Below the pieces are notes generated by a model. It did no database searches. It was not told the origin of the DNA and saw only the letters and a list, made by a program, of their open reading frames with translations. A program made the translations under genes and the position numbers. This document shows, one piece after another, positions 24,311 through 33,063 of a DNA stretch of 64,000 bases (positions are counted from its first letter, which is position 1; every line of letters starts with the position of its first letter). Source of the stretch: Herbidospora sakaeratensis (GTDB lineage: Bacteria > Actinomycetota > Actinomycetes > Streptosporangiales > Streptosporangiaceae); contig NZ_BBXC01000015.1 of assembly GCF_001570525.1 (NCBI RefSeq), forward strand, positions 1-64,000, in the 5' to 3' direction.

Positions 24311-25735
24311 GTGTTTAACTCCGCCGACGACGTCCTGTCGTACATCCGGGACGAAGGCGTGCAGTTCGTTGACGTCAGGTTCACCGACCTGCCGGGGACG
24401 ACTCACCACTTCACTTTCCCCGTCGAGAACTTCGGCCCGAACGTCTTCTCCGACGGCCTCATGTTCGACGGGTCGTCCATCCGAGGTTTCCAGGCCATCC
24501 ACGAGTCGGACATGCTGCTGCTGCCCGACCCCTCGACGGCCGTGCTCGACCCGTTCCGCCAGCACAAGACGCTCAACATCAACTTCTTCGTGCACGACCC
24601 GCTGACCGGCGAGGCCTACAGCCGCGACCCGCGCAACGTCGCCCGCAAGGCCGAGGAGTACCTCAAGGGCACCGGCATCGCCGACACGGTCTACTTCGGC
24701 CCCGAGGCCGAGTTCTACATCTTCGACGACGTGCGCTTCCAGACCAACCAGCACTCGTCGTTCTACTACATCGACTCGATCGAGGGCGCCTGGAACACCG
24801 GCACCGCGACCGAGGGCGGCAACCTGGGCTACAAGCCGCGCTACAAGGGCGGCTACTTCCCGGTCCCGCCGATGGACCACTTCACCGACCTGCGGTCGGA
24901 GATGGTGCGCCGGCTGATCGACTCGGGCATCGAGACCGAGATGCAGCACCACGAGGTCGGCACCGCCGGCCAGGCCGAGATCGACTTCCGGTTCGGCACG
25001 CTGCTCAAGACCGCCGACAAGCTGATGCTCTACAAGTACATCATCAAGAGCACGGCCCTGGAGTTCGGCCACACGGTCACCTTCATGCCGAAGCCCATCT
25101 TCGGCGACAACGGCTCGGGCATGCACTGCCACCAGTCGTTGTGGAAGGACGGCGAGCCGCTGTTCTACGACGAGGTCGGCTACGCGGGCCTCTCCGACAT
25201 CGCGCGTTACTACATCGGCGGCCTCCTGAAGCACGCGCCGTCGCTGCTGGCCTTCACCAACCCGACGGTGAACTCCTACCACCGCCTGGTGCCGGGCTAC
25301 GAGGCGCCGGTCAACCTGGTCTACTCGCAGCGCAACCGGTCGGCCTGCGTCCGCATCCCGATCACCGGCTCGAACCCGAAGGCCAAGCGCATCGAGTTCC
25401 GGGTGCCCGACCCGTCGTGCAACCCCTACTTCGCGTTCGCGGCCATGCTGATGGCCGGCATCGACGGCATCCGCAACAAGATCGAGCCGCCGGAGCCGGT
25501 CGACAAGGACCTCTACGAGCTTCCCCCGGAGGAGGCGCGTTCGGTGCCGCAGGTGCCGGGGTCGCTGCCCGAGGTGCTCGACGCTCTCGAGGCCGACCAC
25601 GACTACCTGCTCGAGGGTGGCGTGTTCACCCCCGACCTGATCGAGACGTGGATCGCGTACAAGCGCGAGAACGAGATCGACCCGATCCGGCTGCGCCCGC
25701 ACCCGCACGAGTTCGAGCTCTACTACGACGTGTGA
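24311..25735 (+). CDS. glnA: Glutamine synthetase type I, adenylylation-regulated
   Basis: 474 aa. Central ammonium-assimilating enzyme: glutamate + NH3 + ATP to glutamine. GSI-beta features: [10 protein letters not shown] near residue 52, the metal-binding PEAEFY motif, MHCHQSLW and the ATP-site [11 protein letters not shown]. The adenylylation loop carries Y402 in [10 protein letters not shown], the target of GlnE encoded at 33688. GTG start at 24311 chosen because a GGGAGG ribosome site lies 7 nt upstream and the first residues match GlnA proteins; an in-frame ATG at 24230 overlaps the GlnR box. Dodecameric cytoplasmic enzyme. Confidence 0.96.
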   Translation: MFNSADDVLSYIRDEGVQFVDVRFTDLPGTTHHFTFPVENFGPNVFSDGLMFDGSSIRGFQAIHESDMLLLPDPSTAVLDPFRQHKTLNINFFVHDPLTGEAYSRDPRNVARKAEEYLKGTGIADTVYFGPEAEFYIFDDVRFQTNQHSSFYYIDSIEGAWNTGTATEGGNLGYKPRYKGGYFPVPPMDHFTDLRSEMVRRLIDSGIETEMQHHEVGTAGQAEIDFRFGTLLKTADKLMLYKYIIKSTALEFGHTVTFMPKPIFGDNGSGMHCHQSLWKDGEPLFYDEVGYAGLSDIARYYIGGLLKHAPSLLAFTNPTVNSYHRLVPGYEAPVNLVYSQRNRSACVRIPITGSNPKAKRIEFRVPDPSCNPYFAFAAMLMAGIDGIRNKIEPPEPVDKDLYELPPEEARSVPQVPGSLPEVLDALEADHDYLLEGGVFTPDLIETWIAYKRENEIDPIRLRPHPHEFELYYDV

Positions 25736-25846
25736 CCGGTGGCCGCGCGGTGACCCGCCTGGTCATCGCGCGGCGCCGTGCCGGCTCTGCTTCGGTTCCG
25801 GCCGAGCGGTGAAACCGCGTCGATCGCCTGAGGCGATCAGGAGCGG

Positions 25847-25885
25847 AAGCCCGTGGGAAGGTCCTGTACCTTGCTGCGGGCTTTT
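25847..25885 (+). terminator. Terminator downstream of glnA
   Basis: Nested stem: AAGCCCG (25847-25853) pairs with CGGGCTT (25877-25883), with an inner AAGGT/ACCTT pairing, followed by TTCG. A smaller GATCGCC-TGA-GGCGATC hairpin lies just upstream near 25822-25838. Confidence 0.75.
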
Positions 25886-25972
25886 CGTATTGCGCGTTCA
25901 AGCTTCCCGGGGCCTACCTGCGCAAGGCGCGGCTTGCGTCGAGTCCGCTGCGCACCGGGACAGAATGTCGTC

Positions 25973-26836
25973 GTGAACCCCTTCACGCCGATCGCCGCCG
26001 CTGTCTCGATTGCCGGACGCCATGGCGTGCACGTCACCGATCCGGTTGTGCTGAAGGACTCGTTCAACATCCGCGTGCATCTTCGACCGGCGCCGATCGT
26101 GGCCCGGATCCCCACGGTCACGACGCTTGGGCGGCCTCGCCCGCTGGAAGCACTGGCGCGTGAGGTCGCCGTCGTCTCCTTCCTGGCCGAAAAGGGGGCG
26201 CCGGTCGTTCCGGTGAGCGACCTGATGCCTCCGGGGCCCTTCGAACAAGACGGGTATGCGGTCTCTTTCTGGACTTACGTGGAGCACGACGGTGACCGGC
26301 GGCTGGAGCCTGCCGACGTGGGCGGGGCGTTGGCTGATCTCCACCACACTCTCCGTGAGTATCCGGGAGAGTTGCTCTATCTCGGTCCGGCGCTGGAGGA
26401 GACCACCCGCCTACTCGACATGCTGGACGCGCCCCCTGGCGTTGATCGAGGTGCGCTCGCGGAGTTGCGCGACGATCTCGGTCTGCTGACCGTCGAATTG
26501 TCCGGTCAGCCTGGTCCCGTTCAGGCCGTTCACGGCGATGCGCACCCTGGAAACCTGCTCGCCGCGCCCGAGGGACTGCTCTGGATCGACTTCGAGGAGA
26601 CGTGCTCAGGACCGGCAGGCTGGGACCTGGCATGTCTCCTTCGCTCGGGACGGCTCGACGGACGCCAGGCCGTGCAACGGTATGGCGTGGATCCGGACGA
26701 TCCGAGTCTCCGTCCGCTACTACGGGCCCGAATGTTGCAGGGCACGCTGTGGATGCTCGCGAAAGCACGACGATTCCCTCAAGAAGCCGGCCGGGCCAAG
26801 GCGGCTCTCGACGAATGGCGCCAGGCCAGAGGTTAG
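25973..26836 (+). CDS. Aminoglycoside phosphotransferase (APH)-fold kinase
   Basis: 287 aa from the GTG at 25973. Kinase-fold motifs: catalytic D189 in VHGDAHPGN with N194, and metal-binding D206 in LWIDFEE. It most resembles the broad APH/choline-kinase family, whose members phosphorylate drugs or small metabolites; there is no basis for claiming antibiotic resistance. Codon choice is noticeably less GC-biased than in the neighbours (for example ttg, cct, gtt, gat appear often), hinting at more recent acquisition. Inserted between glnA and the convergent NUDIX gene. Confidence 0.8.
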   Translation: MNPFTPIAAAVSIAGRHGVHVTDPVVLKDSFNIRVHLRPAPIVARIPTVTTLGRPRPLEALAREVAVVSFLAEKGAPVVPVSDLMPPGPFEQDGYAVSFWTYVEHDGDRRLEPADVGGALADLHHTLREYPGELLYLGPALEETTRLLDMLDAPPGVDRGALAELRDDLGLLTVELSGQPGPVQAVHGDAHPGNLLAAPEGLLWIDFEETCSGPAGWDLACLLRSGRLDGRQAVQRYGVDPDDPSLRPLLRARMLQGTLWMLAKARRFPQEAGRAKAALDEWRQARG

Positions 26837-26856
26837 CCAGGTCTGATCGTCGCGTC

Positions 26857-27603
26857 TCACGAACCCGGCGGCCTTTCGGCTTTGCACGCGAACCAGGCGG
26901 CGATCGAGCGTTTGTAGTTCTCCGGCATGCGCAGGGCGGCGACCTCGCCTTCGGTGAACAGGCCGATCTCCCGGTGTTCGTGGCTGAGGACCGGCGGTCC
27001 CGCGGCGGCGACCCTGACGCCGTAGGTGACGATCACGACGTCGGCGCCCGGGAAGATGTGGTACTGCCACGAGTCGAGGATCGGGCCGACCTCGGCCGCC
27101 CAGCCGGTCTCCTCGGCGATCTCCCGGGCCAGGCAGGCGGCCGGGTCCTCGCCGAGTTCGAGCCGGCCGCCGGGGAGCTCCCATTCGTCCCGTTCGTTGC
27201 GGAGCAGCAGGACGCGGTCGTCGCGGACGACGACGCCCTTGACGGAGACGGGGAACCTCGGCGGGCGCGGACGGATCGTCACCCCGGCCCGTTCGGCGAC
27301 CCTGGCCACGTGGGCCTGGTAGTCGCGGCGGGGGTCGTCGCTGAAGGAGGCGAGGGCGATGAGCGCGGTGACGGCGACGTCGCAGAGTTCGTCGACGACG
27401 TCCTGGCGGGTGTGGGTGCGGCCCTTGCGGGGGTTGTGGCCCAGCAGGCCGATCACCGCCTCGGCGGCCTCGCCCGCCTCTTCGGTGATCTTGAGTACGC
27501 GCAGCAGCGGGCGTTCCGGTCCGTCGGGGCTCGACCGGTCGAGCCACTCCACCAGTCCGGCCAGGCGGTCCCATGAGGCGTCGTTCGTGTCGGTCACGAT
27601 CAC
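26857..27603 (-). CDS. MazG-like / NUDIX fusion pyrophosphohydrolase
   Basis: 248 aa with two nucleotide-sanitising domains. Residues ~35-95 resemble all-alpha MazG-type pyrophosphohydrolases (KITEEAGEAAEAV, then DVVDELCDVAVTAL, giving the ExxE...ExxD metal ligands). Residues ~118-235 are a NUDIX domain with a complete box: GGRLELGEDPAACLAREIAE followed by ETGW. GTG start with a GAGGGA ribosome site. It probably hydrolyses aberrant or excess NTPs or another nucleoside diphosphate derivative. Divergent from the SUKH-like gene. Confidence 0.8.
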   Translation of the reverse strand: MIVTDTNDASWDRLAGLVEWLDRSSPDGPERPLLRVLKITEEAGEAAEAVIGLLGHNPRKGRTHTRQDVVDELCDVAVTALIALASFSDDPRRDYQAHVARVAERAGVTIRPRPPRFPVSVKGVVVRDDRVLLLRNERDEWELPGGRLELGEDPAACLAREIAEETGWAAEVGPILDSWQYHIFPGADVVIVTYGVRVAAAGPPVLSHEHREIGLFTEGEVAALRMPENYKRSIAAWFACKAERPPGS

Positions 27604-27616
27604 TAGGGTCCCTCAC
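27604..27616 (+). promoter_or_regulatory. Leaderless -10 element of the SMI1/KNR4 gene
   Basis: TAGGGT at 27604-27609 ends 7 nt before the ATG at 27617, within the 13-bp gap to the divergent NUDIX gene. Confidence 0.4.
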
Positions 27617-28129
27617 ATGACCATTTGGGACGATCTCCTCCGGGCCGCCGCCCGCCGGCCAGGCATCGGCGAAGACGTGGTGCGTGCGCACGAGGAGCGG
27701 CTGGGGGTGCGCCTGCCGCCGAGTTACCGGGAGTTCCTCGCGGCCGCCGACGGCTGGGATCCGCAGACCGCGCTCTGCCCGCCGCTGCGGCGGCCGGCCG
27801 AGGTCGGCTGGACGCGCGACGTCGACCCCGACCTCGCCGAGGGCTGGGGCGACGACGACGACCCGCCCGTCTCCGACGACGACTACTTCACCTACGGGCC
27901 GGAGCAGGACTGCACACTCCACTTCCGGCCCGGCTACCTGCCCGCCACGCTGCACGTCTCCGACTGGGACGACGGGCAGGTCATCCTGCTCAACCCCGAG
28001 ATCGTCACCCCCGACGGCGAGTGGGAGGCGTGGGACCTCGCCACCTGGCACCCGGGAGCCGTGCGCTACCGGTCGTTCCGCGACCTGCTGGTGGAGGTGT
28101 ACGCCGACGCGCTCGGTCAGCCGAACTGA
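27617..28129 (+). CDS. SMI1/KNR4 (SUKH) family protein
   Basis: 170 aa. The N-terminal AHEERLGVRLPPSYREFLAAADG is the family signature, followed by an acidic DDDDPPVSDDDY segment and tryptophan-rich C-terminal strands. SUKH proteins often act as immunity proteins to polymorphic toxins, but many are solitary and of unknown function. No toxin gene is adjacent. The 3' end overlaps the convergent pseudogene by 13 bp. Confidence 0.8.
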   Translation: MTIWDDLLRAAARRPGIGEDVVRAHEERLGVRLPPSYREFLAAADGWDPQTALCPPLRRPAEVGWTRDVDPDLAEGWGDDDDPPVSDDDYFTYGPEQDCTLHFRPGYLPATLHVSDWDDGQVILLNPEIVTPDGEWEAWDLATWHPGAVRYRSFRDLLVEVYADALGQPN

Positions 28130-28417
28130 GTTCCGGCCGTGAGCGGCGTGCCCCCGCACGACGCCGCCGAGCTCGTGCCGGGGCCGGGCGCGACCCACGG
28201 GCCGTACGTCGTGGAGCGCCAGATCATGCCGCCGGGGCCGCCGACCGACATGCAGGTGATCCAGGCCCGATAGGCGCCGTCCGCCCGTGGTGCATTGCAC
28301 GATGTAGGCGCGGTGGTCGTATCGGCCCGTGCAGCCCGAGGGGGCCGCGGCGGCCGGGGCGGTGAACCCGCCGAGGGCGATCGCGGCGGCTGCGAGGCCG
28401 CTCAGCAGGCGCGTCAC
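28117..28417 (-). pseudogene. Frameshifted small secreted cysteine-containing protein
   Basis: From the GTG at 28417 (overlapping the hemerythrin gene stop, GTGA) there is a clear signal peptide (LLSGLAAAAIALGGFTAPAAAA), then SGCTGRYDHRAYIVQC. The frame then changes: continuing +1 gives DGAYRAWITCMSVGGPGG... and ends naturally at 28117 with four cysteines overall (~99 aa). Removing one base in the GGCGGAC stretch near 28279-28286 restores a single frame. Either a decayed gene or a sequencing error. Function unknown; secreted if intact. Confidence 0.6.
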
Positions 28418-29589
28418 GACGCCCACCTGAAGGCGGCGCGGTGTTCGCGCAGGAACCGGCCGCGGGTCAGCGCCAGGAGGAGCCGCAACATCGGCCCGGC
28501 GTCGGCGAGGGCCGCGCGGAACGTGTCAGGGGGCACCTCCAGCGCCGTCCACGGCAGCGTGAAGCCGAGGTCGGCGAGCTTGAACTCCGCCTGGGCGGCC
28601 TTCTCGCTGTCCTGCCAGGCGGCCAGTGAGAGGTGCCGCTGGATGAGCGGCAGCGCCTCGGTCTCCTCGTGGGCGAGATGCTCTTCGAGCAGGTCGCGGA
28701 AGCGGGCGACGTCGGCGGTCAGGGTGTCGCGGGTGCGGGCGTCGGGGATCAGGGTCATCCCGTGGAAACCCTCGGCACACGTGGCGAGCAGCGGGTCGAT
28801 CAGGTCGTGCTCGGCCTCCATCGCGGCCATGGTCGCCGCCACGTCGGCGCGGGCCCGGACGCGGGGCCAGATCGCGGTGTCCTCGATGGTGTGGTGGTGG
28901 TGCAGGGTGGCGGCGAAGGCCGTCCAGCGGCGGGCGAGGGCGGCCCACGCCTCGTGGTCGGTGAGCGGGGTGGCGGGCACCGCACGGGACAGGTCGCGCA
29001 GGTCTCGCCGGAAGGCGTGGTGCATCACGTACATGCTGCCGAGCGGGATCGGGCCCTCGGCGGTGTGGGCCTGGCCCAAGAGGGGCTGGCGGGCGTTCGC
29101 GCGGCCTTCGGCCAGGTCGGCCATGCGGTCGAGCGAGCGGGCCATGTCGGGGCGGCGGTCGCGGTGGCGGGGCATCATCCAGGCCGCCGCGCGCTGCTGA
29201 CCGCGCGTCAGCCGCCGCACCATCTCGTAGCCGTGGGTGACCCGGGTGCCGCCCTCGACGGGCTCGAAGCGGTAGCTCCAGACGGTCGAGTCGGTGATCT
29301 TCCCGGCCGGCACGGTGCGGAAGGCGAACGCCCGCCCGTGGTCGGCGGCGACCACCTCGCACTCGCGGGTCCAGCGCCATAAGCCGTACACGTTCAGGCC
29401 GGTGAACCGCGCCCCCACGCCGCGCTCGTCGCCGAGCCAGTCGCACCGGCGGGTCTCGGGGCTCCATTCGGGTGTACGGGTGACGTCGGCCACCCAGTCG
29501 TAGAGGTGCACCGGATCGGCCGCGATGACCCGCGACACGCTCCCCTCCGGACGCAGCACCTGGGGCGGTTCGGTCGTCGTGGCCGCCAT
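28414..29589 (-). CDS. SRPBCC (START-like) - hemerythrin fusion protein
   Basis: 391 aa. Residues ~15-150 look like a polyketide-cyclase/START-type ligand-binding domain (DPVHLYDWVADVTRTPEWSP, DSTVWSYRFEPVEGGTRVTH). Residues ~195-330 are a hemerythrin HHE domain with several His/Glu ligands (MHHAFRRDL, HHHHTIEDTAIWP, EAEHDLIDP, HLAHEETEALP). The latter may bind di-iron and oxygen or NO; the N-terminal domain may bind a lipid or small hydrophobe. ATG at 29589 has an AAGGAG ribosome site. Divergent from and probably controlled by the TetR regulator at 29639. Confidence 0.82.
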   Translation of the reverse strand: MAATTTEPPQVLRPEGSVSRVIAADPVHLYDWVADVTRTPEWSPETRRCDWLGDERGVGARFTGLNVYGLWRWTRECEVVAADHGRAFAFRTVPAGKITDSTVWSYRFEPVEGGTRVTHGYEMVRRLTRGQQRAAAWMMPRHRDRRPDMARSLDRMADLAEGRANARQPLLGQAHTAEGPIPLGSMYVMHHAFRRDLRDLSRAVPATPLTDHEAWAALARRWTAFAATLHHHHTIEDTAIWPRVRARADVAATMAAMEAEHDLIDPLLATCAEGFHGMTLIPDARTRDTLTADVARFRDLLEEHLAHEETEALPLIQRHLSLAAWQDSEKAAQAEFKLADLGFTLPWTALEVPPDTFRAALADAGPMLRLLLALTRGRFLREHRAAFRWAS

Positions 29590-29602
29590 CACGTCTCCTT
29601 TG

Positions 29603-29638
29603 CTACAGTATTCGAACCAGTCGAACTTGATTGGATAC
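29603..29638. promoter_or_regulatory. AT-rich divergent promoter/operator between the hemerythrin and TetR genes
   Basis: An AT-rich 36-bp gap with an imperfect inverted repeat, GTATTCGAAC ... GATTGGATAC (7 of 10 positions pair), and repeated TTCGAAC/TCGAAC units. It is the natural site for TetR autoregulation and control of the divergent gene. Confidence 0.45.
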
Positions 29639-30295
29639 ATGATGACTGTAGCTAAAAACCCCGACGCGTCAAGGCGCTACCGCTCGCCCCTGCGCGAAGA
29701 ACAGGCCCGGCGCACCCACGCCGCCGTGATCGAAGCCGCCACCGCGTGTTTCATCGAGAAGGGCTACGCCGCGACGACCATGAAAGACGTCGCCGCCCGC
29801 GCCGGCGTGTCGGTCGAGACGGTCTACGGCCAGGGCGGCAAGGCGTCCCTGCTGCTCGCCGCCGTCGACCGCACCCTCGTCGGCGACGACGCCCCCGTCC
29901 CGGTGATCGAACGCGCCCCGCTGCGCGAGGTCCTGGAGTCACCCGACGCGCGAGTGGCCCTGCGCCGCTTCCGCGACCTGGTGGTCGAGGGCATGCCGCA
30001 GGCCCTGCCCCTGATGCACGCCTTCCACGTGGCGGCGGGCGGCGACGCGGAGATCGGGGCGGCGTACCAGACCTACGAGCAACGCCGCCTGGCCGACATG
30101 ACGAAGATCGCCGAGTCGCTGGAACCGGGCCTGCGCGTGCCGGTGGCCGAGGCGGCCGACGTGATCTGGGCACTGTTCAGCACCCCGGCGATCCACGCGC
30201 TGATGGTCGAGCGGGGGTGGGGCGTGGAACGGTGGGCCGACTGGGCGATCTCGGTCCTGGACCGCACCCTCTTGACCGACGACAAATCCAGATAA
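29639..30295 (+). CDS. TetR-family transcriptional regulator
   Basis: About 218 aa (start at ATG 29639 or the adjacent ATG 29642). N-terminal helix-turn-helix: AVIEAATACFIEKGYAATTM followed by KDVAARAGVSVETVYGQG, residues ~31-70. The C-terminal ligand domain is variable, as expected. It is divergent from the SRPBCC-hemerythrin gene, its likely target. In the recognition helix region the usual YxHF is YGQG. Confidence 0.88.
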   Translation: MMTVAKNPDASRRYRSPLREEQARRTHAAVIEAATACFIEKGYAATTMKDVAARAGVSVETVYGQGGKASLLLAAVDRTLVGDDAPVPVIERAPLREVLESPDARVALRRFRDLVVEGMPQALPLMHAFHVAAGGDAEIGAAYQTYEQRRLADMTKIAESLEPGLRVPVAEAADVIWALFSTPAIHALMVERGWGVERWADWAISVLDRTLLTDDKSR

Positions 30296-30325
30296 GGGTG
30301 TCCGCTACGCCGAATGACGGGTATC

Positions 30326-30357
30326 GACGGGCCCGTACCCTTAGGGTCGGGCCCGTC
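30326..30357 (+). terminator. Strong hairpin after the TetR gene
   Basis: GACGGGCCCG/CGGGCCCGTC outer stem plus an inner ACCC/GGGT pairing (one-base bulge) around a TTA loop. It lies 30 bp after the TetR stop and 27 bp before the next ATG. Could terminate tetR or act in the leader of the next gene. Confidence 0.6.
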
Positions 30358-30383
30358 GTGATCATTCGAAGACGGAGTGCCCG

Positions 30384-31904
30384 ATGCCGCCCGCCACGCC
30401 CCTGACCGCGTTCGAGGAATTCGCGGACAACCTCGCCCACGCCCGCAGCCTGATCCCCACCGGGCGGGCTCTCTCTGCGCTGGGAGCGGGCTCGATCGGC
30501 GACGTCGAGGATCTCTACCGGGCGGCGTGGTCGCAGGCGGTGGCGGGGCTCGACCACTGGATCAACCGGGAGATCGTCGAGCGGGCGGTGGCCCTGGCCC
30601 TCGATCCGGAGCTCCCCCGACCGGCCCGTTTCCTGCGGCTGGAGATCCCCATGGACGTCTTCGAGAACATCCATCAGGGCGTCACCCCCCTGGAGACCAC
30701 GCTGGCCGGCCACTGGCGCCGGCACTTCTCCCGGACGACCTTCCAGCGGCCCGAGGCCATCAAGGAAGGGCTCGGGCATGTCATCGACGGCAACCTCTGG
30801 GTGGAGGTGGCCGGGGAGATGACCGCTTCGGGCGCCCGCACCTCCGCCGACCAGGTGCGGCAGCGCCTGCGCGAGATCGTCGACCGGCGCAACCGCATCG
30901 CGCACAGCGCCGACCGGAGAGCGGCGCCGGACACGGGCCGTACCCCGCTCACCGCGGACGAGGCCGAAGACGCGATCGACTGGCTGCTGACCATGGGAAC
31001 CGCGATCCTCGCGGTCCTGGGCGGACCCCTGAAGGTCGCCGCCGAGCCCGCCGAGATCACACCGGAGCGGACCCGGTGGGAGGAGGGCGACCTGCTGGCG
31101 GCGCTCGACGAGCACGCGCCGCTCCGGCTCCGGGAGTCACTGCTGGCGGTCTACCGGCACGCCGAGACCCACCCGGCCTTCCGCGGGTTCTCCTTCGGGA
31201 CGGCGGTCCTGCCCTCCGTGACGGCGTCGTTCCGGATCGAGGGCGCCGACGTGCCCGTGTGGAGCATCTACACCGGCACAGAGCGCTCGGTGTTGTCGGT
31301 GAACTTCGAGTGGATGCGACGGATCCCGGCCGAACGGCTCGACCGGCTGGTCGACGGCCTCTCGGAGCTCCCGGGCGCCGACCGGCTGCTGAGACCGGTG
31401 GCCGCGTCGAACTACGCCCGGCGGCCGTCGCTGACTCCGGACATGCTGGCCGGGCACGCCGACCTCGTGACCAAGGCGCTGGACGAACTGCTGGCCGGCG
31501 GCTCGACCGCGTTCCGGATGTTCCCGGAGCCGCTCGACGACACCGTCGCCTGGCAGTCACCCCTCGAAGAGCGTTTGGCCGCTTCGGCCGCGGAAGCGGG
31601 CTTCCTGCCCTCGCACGCCACCAAGAAGATGCTGGAGCTGGTCGACACCGATCGGGCGCAGGTGGTCTATCTCGATCGCACCAAGCTTCCATCGGAGTCG
31701 ATCGTCGTGGTGGTCCCGCCGTGGACTGATCTCGGCACGCTGGCCTCGAACTCGATGCTCGGCGTCTCGGAGAGCTACTTCCACAACTCCAACCTGCGGG
31801 CCTTCCCGCGCCGACGGCATCTCGGCGCGGTCGAGATCTCCCATGGTCACGCGATCATCTGCCGTACCGAAGAAGCCTTTCAGTGGCTGCTCACGACGGT
31901 GTGA
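30384..31904 (+). CDS. Large protein with a HEPN-type RNase motif
   Basis: 506 aa. The N-terminal ~210 residues are helical with R169-N-R-I-A-H174, the R-x4-6-H motif (often RNxxxH) of HEPN ribonucleases, preceded by helices like LREIVDRRNRIAH and an N-terminus resembling the RiboL-PSP HEPN group. The C-terminal ~290 residues form an alpha/beta domain I do not recognise (hydrophobic strand SIVVVVPPW near residue 437). No signal peptide. HEPN domains commonly act in toxin-antitoxin, abortive-infection and restriction systems. A GGAG ribosome site supports the ATG. Convergent with a membrane protein gene, 14-bp overlap. Confidence 0.6.
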   Translation: MPPATPLTAFEEFADNLAHARSLIPTGRALSALGAGSIGDVEDLYRAAWSQAVAGLDHWINREIVERAVALALDPELPRPARFLRLEIPMDVFENIHQGVTPLETTLAGHWRRHFSRTTFQRPEAIKEGLGHVIDGNLWVEVAGEMTASGARTSADQVRQRLREIVDRRNRIAHSADRRAAPDTGRTPLTADEAEDAIDWLLTMGTAILAVLGGPLKVAAEPAEITPERTRWEEGDLLAALDEHAPLRLRESLLAVYRHAETHPAFRGFSFGTAVLPSVTASFRIEGADVPVWSIYTGTERSVLSVNFEWMRRIPAERLDRLVDGLSELPGADRLLRPVAASNYARRPSLTPDMLAGHADLVTKALDELLAGGSTAFRMFPEPLDDTVAWQSPLEERLAASAAEAGFLPSHATKKMLELVDTDRAQVVYLDRTKLPSESIVVVVPPWTDLGTLASNSMLGVSESYFHNSNLRAFPRRRHLGAVEISHGHAIICRTEEAFQWLLTTV

Positions 31905-33063
31905 CCTGGGTCTTCGACTTCAGGCCGGTGATCCTGCGGAGCATGTCCCACCAGAACGACGAGCCGAACAACAGCGCCACCAGGGTCAGCAGGAAGCCCG
32001 GCCAGTGGCTCGGGCTCTTCAGGCGGTCCCACCAGTCGCCGCCGCCCCACTTCCACACGGGGGTGCCCGTGCCGGGGATCTCGACGCTGACCGGGGCGTG
32101 GGTGAAGATCTTGACGAAGGCCGGGGTGCTGAGCACCTCGGTCACGCACTCGTAGGTGTCGGCTCCCGGGGCGCACTGGTCCTTGATCGGGGCCAGGGCC
32201 TCTTCGCCCTGTTCGGCGAAGGCGGCGATGGCCGAGCGGTAGGCGCTGTCGTTGAGCAGGGTCTTGCCGTACTCCAGGGAGTCCATGCTGAACAGCAGGG
32301 TCACCAGCAGCGACAACATGCCGACCGCCACCCGCACGTAGCGGCGGTAGAGCACGGTCAGGCGTTCCATCTCGCCGTCGAACCACTCCTCCACGCCCTT
32401 GCGGAAGGTCTCCAGGTCGACGCCGGCCTTGGCCCACAGGCCGGCCAGGGGGCGGTAGAGCGGGGAGTCGAGGCGCTTCAGTTCGGCCAGCAGGGCGTCG
32501 ACGCCGCCGCGTTCGCTGGCGATCTCCAGGAGGGCGACGCTGAAGCGGGACGGGGGGATCTCGGCGATCGAGGTCTTGCCCTGGCGGGCCTCGTCGATCT
32601 CCTGGAGCCGCTCGTGGAGCAGGTCGGTGAAGGGTTCGCCCTGGTGGTGGGCGGGGGCCTGCTCGGGGGTGGCGGGGGCGATGTCGACGGGCGCGGGGCT
32701 GGGGCTGAACTTGGGGCGGGGGTCCTTGCCGAAGGGGAGTTTGACGAAGACGCCCAGGACGGTCGCCGGCAGGCGTGACCGGGTGGAGCTGCGGACGGGC
32801 GGGAGGAGGTCGGCGAGGGTGCTCCGGAAGCGGCGGCCCAGCATGGTGACCCCGCGCAGGCGGCGGTCGAGCCAGCGGACGAGCCCGTTCACCCGCTGGA
32901 TCTGCTCACCGCCGTCGAGGGTGTCGCGCAGGTAGGCCCAGAGGAACTTGCTCCGGATGCCGAGTAATCGGACGATGCCCTCGTTCAACCCGCTGACCAG
33001 CAGGGATAAGAGCAGGAACGCCAGTATCAGGCCGATGGCCAGATCCACGTAGTACGACACCAC
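31891..33063 (-). CDS. Conserved hypothetical membrane protein
   Basis: About 390 aa. The N-terminal helix contains the recurring pattern DLAIGLILAFLLLSLLVSGLNEG seen in a family of uncharacterised bacterial membrane proteins. A Pro-rich loop (residues ~120-145) and a helical cytoplasmic region follow, then a transmembrane helix near residue 255 and one near residue 360. Starts are ambiguous: tandem GTG codons at 33063 and 33060 best fit the family N-terminus, while an upstream GTG at 33090 is also open. Function unknown. Confidence 0.6.
   Translation of the reverse strand: MVSYYVDLAIGLILAFLLLSLLVSGLNEGIVRLLGIRSKFLWAYLRDTLDGGEQIQRVNGLVRWLDRRLRGVTMLGRRFRSTLADLLPPVRSSTRSRLPATVLGVFVKLPFGKDPRPKFSPSPAPVDIAPATPEQAPAHHQGEPFTDLLHERLQEIDEARQGKTSIAEIPPSRFSVALLEIASERGGVDALLAELKRLDSPLYRPLAGLWAKAGVDLETFRKGVEEWFDGEMERLTVLYRRYVRVAVGMLSLLVTLLFSMDSLEYGKTLLNDSAYRSAIAAFAEQGEEALAPIKDQCAPGADTYECVTEVLSTPAFVKIFTHAPVSVEIPGTGTPVWKWGGGDWWDRLKSPSHWPGFLLTLVALLFGSSFWWDMLRRITGLKSKTQVTPS

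Noticed and set aside
25973-26836. Antibiotic-resistance aminoglycoside kinase
   Set aside because: Only generic kinase-fold motifs are visible; no specific resistance family recognised.
27617-28129. SUKH protein as immunity to the deaminase-like protein at 892-2616
   Set aside because: The two genes are 25 kb apart with conserved genes between, so no genetic linkage supports pairing.
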